Source of the DNA: an uncultured Sphingomonas sp.
GTDB taxonomy: Bacteria; Pseudomonadota; Alphaproteobacteria; Sphingomonadales; Sphingomonadaceae
Assembly (NCBI GenBank): GCA_934555855.1
Contig: CAKTFL010000162.1
Coordinates: 1 to 5,616, forward strand
Length of the DNA stretch: 5,616 nucleotides
Reading direction: 5' to 3'
A program made the position numbers and the translations under genes. How positions within the stretch are numbered: the stretch's first letter is position 1; every line of letters starts with the position of its first letter. Below, one piece after another: positions 5,505 through 5,616 of the stretch. The notes beneath the pieces were generated by a model that worked only from the letters and a program-made list of their open reading frames with translations, was not told where the DNA came from and did not search any database.

Positions 5505-5565
5505 GGGACTTCCAACCGCAAGGCAGCTTTTTCCGTCGTCATGCCGCAAGGCAATTGGAGGTCCC
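5505..5565. repeat. Imperfect inverted repeat framing two direct repeats, upstream of dehydratase
   Basis: The arms gggacttccaa (5505-5515) and ttggaggtccc (5555-5565) pair over 11 positions with one exception, which is a G-U wobble in plus-strand RNA and a mismatch in minus-strand RNA. Directly inside each arm is a copy of ccgcaaggca (5516-5525 and 5544-5553). It lies 76 to 136 bases upstream of the dehydratase start. It may be an operator or leader structure for that gene, or belong to a plus-strand transcript leaving the window. The rest of 5430-5616 shows only a small stem at 5594-5607 (ggggc/gcccc). Confidence 0.5.
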
Positions 5566-5616
5566 TTGAATTGCACCAGCATCATCGCGCGCTGGGGCTA
5601 GCGCCCCTCTCGACTG

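Noticed and set aside
5430..5585. 52-residue N-terminal extension of the dehydratase
   Set aside because: It has no similarity to the family, contains the inverted repeat, and the GTG at 5429 has a well-spaced ribosome binding site.

Overview
The window looks like chromosomal DNA from a high-GC alphaproteobacterium, most likely a sphingomonad. The reasons are the base composition, an alpha/beta hydrolase of the form conserved in that class placed divergently from a cysteine desulfurase, and a copy plus an edge fragment of a 'gagctt(a/g)tcgaagc' dispersed repeat that I recall as common in sphingomonad intergenic DNA. I see no rRNA, tRNA, CRISPR array, transposase or phage gene.

Layout, left to right. 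Positions 1-313 appear non-coding: dispersed-repeat copies at the left edge, a run of four small hairpins at 95-171, then unremarkable DNA. Two small minus-strand genes (576-926, then 314-550) encode exported, very basic proteins with different middle regions but the same C-terminal Cys-x12-Cys spacing. A short gap (927-1044) with a GC-rich hairpin separates them from a tight minus-strand operon of three genes. These are cysteine desulfurase 1 (2426-3493, TTG start), cysteine desulfurase 2 (1350-2429) and a [2Fe-2S] ferredoxin (1045-1353, GTG start), joined by 4-base ATGA and GTGA stop/start overlaps. Across a 100-base divergent region with a TATATA box lies the plus-strand alpha/beta hydrolase (3594-4250). 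It converges on a minus-strand PLP-dependent threonine/serine dehydratase-like gene (4461-5429, GTG start). The gap between these two is packed with hairpins. The dehydratase leader (5430-5616) holds an imperfect inverted repeat framing two 10-base direct repeats.

How the genes fit together: the desulfurases probably release sulfur from cysteine as enzyme persulfide for Fe-S cluster assembly or tRNA and cofactor thiolation, and the ferredoxin could supply electrons. No scaffold (IscU or SufBCD) or Rrf2 regulator is visible here, so the sulfur acceptor is unknown. The hydrolase and dehydratase show no clear functional link beyond position.

I did not find a clearly new multi-gene system. The observations most worth following up are the paired small Cys-x12-Cys proteins, the two tandem non-identical desulfurases without a scaffold, and the clusters of short-loop hairpins.
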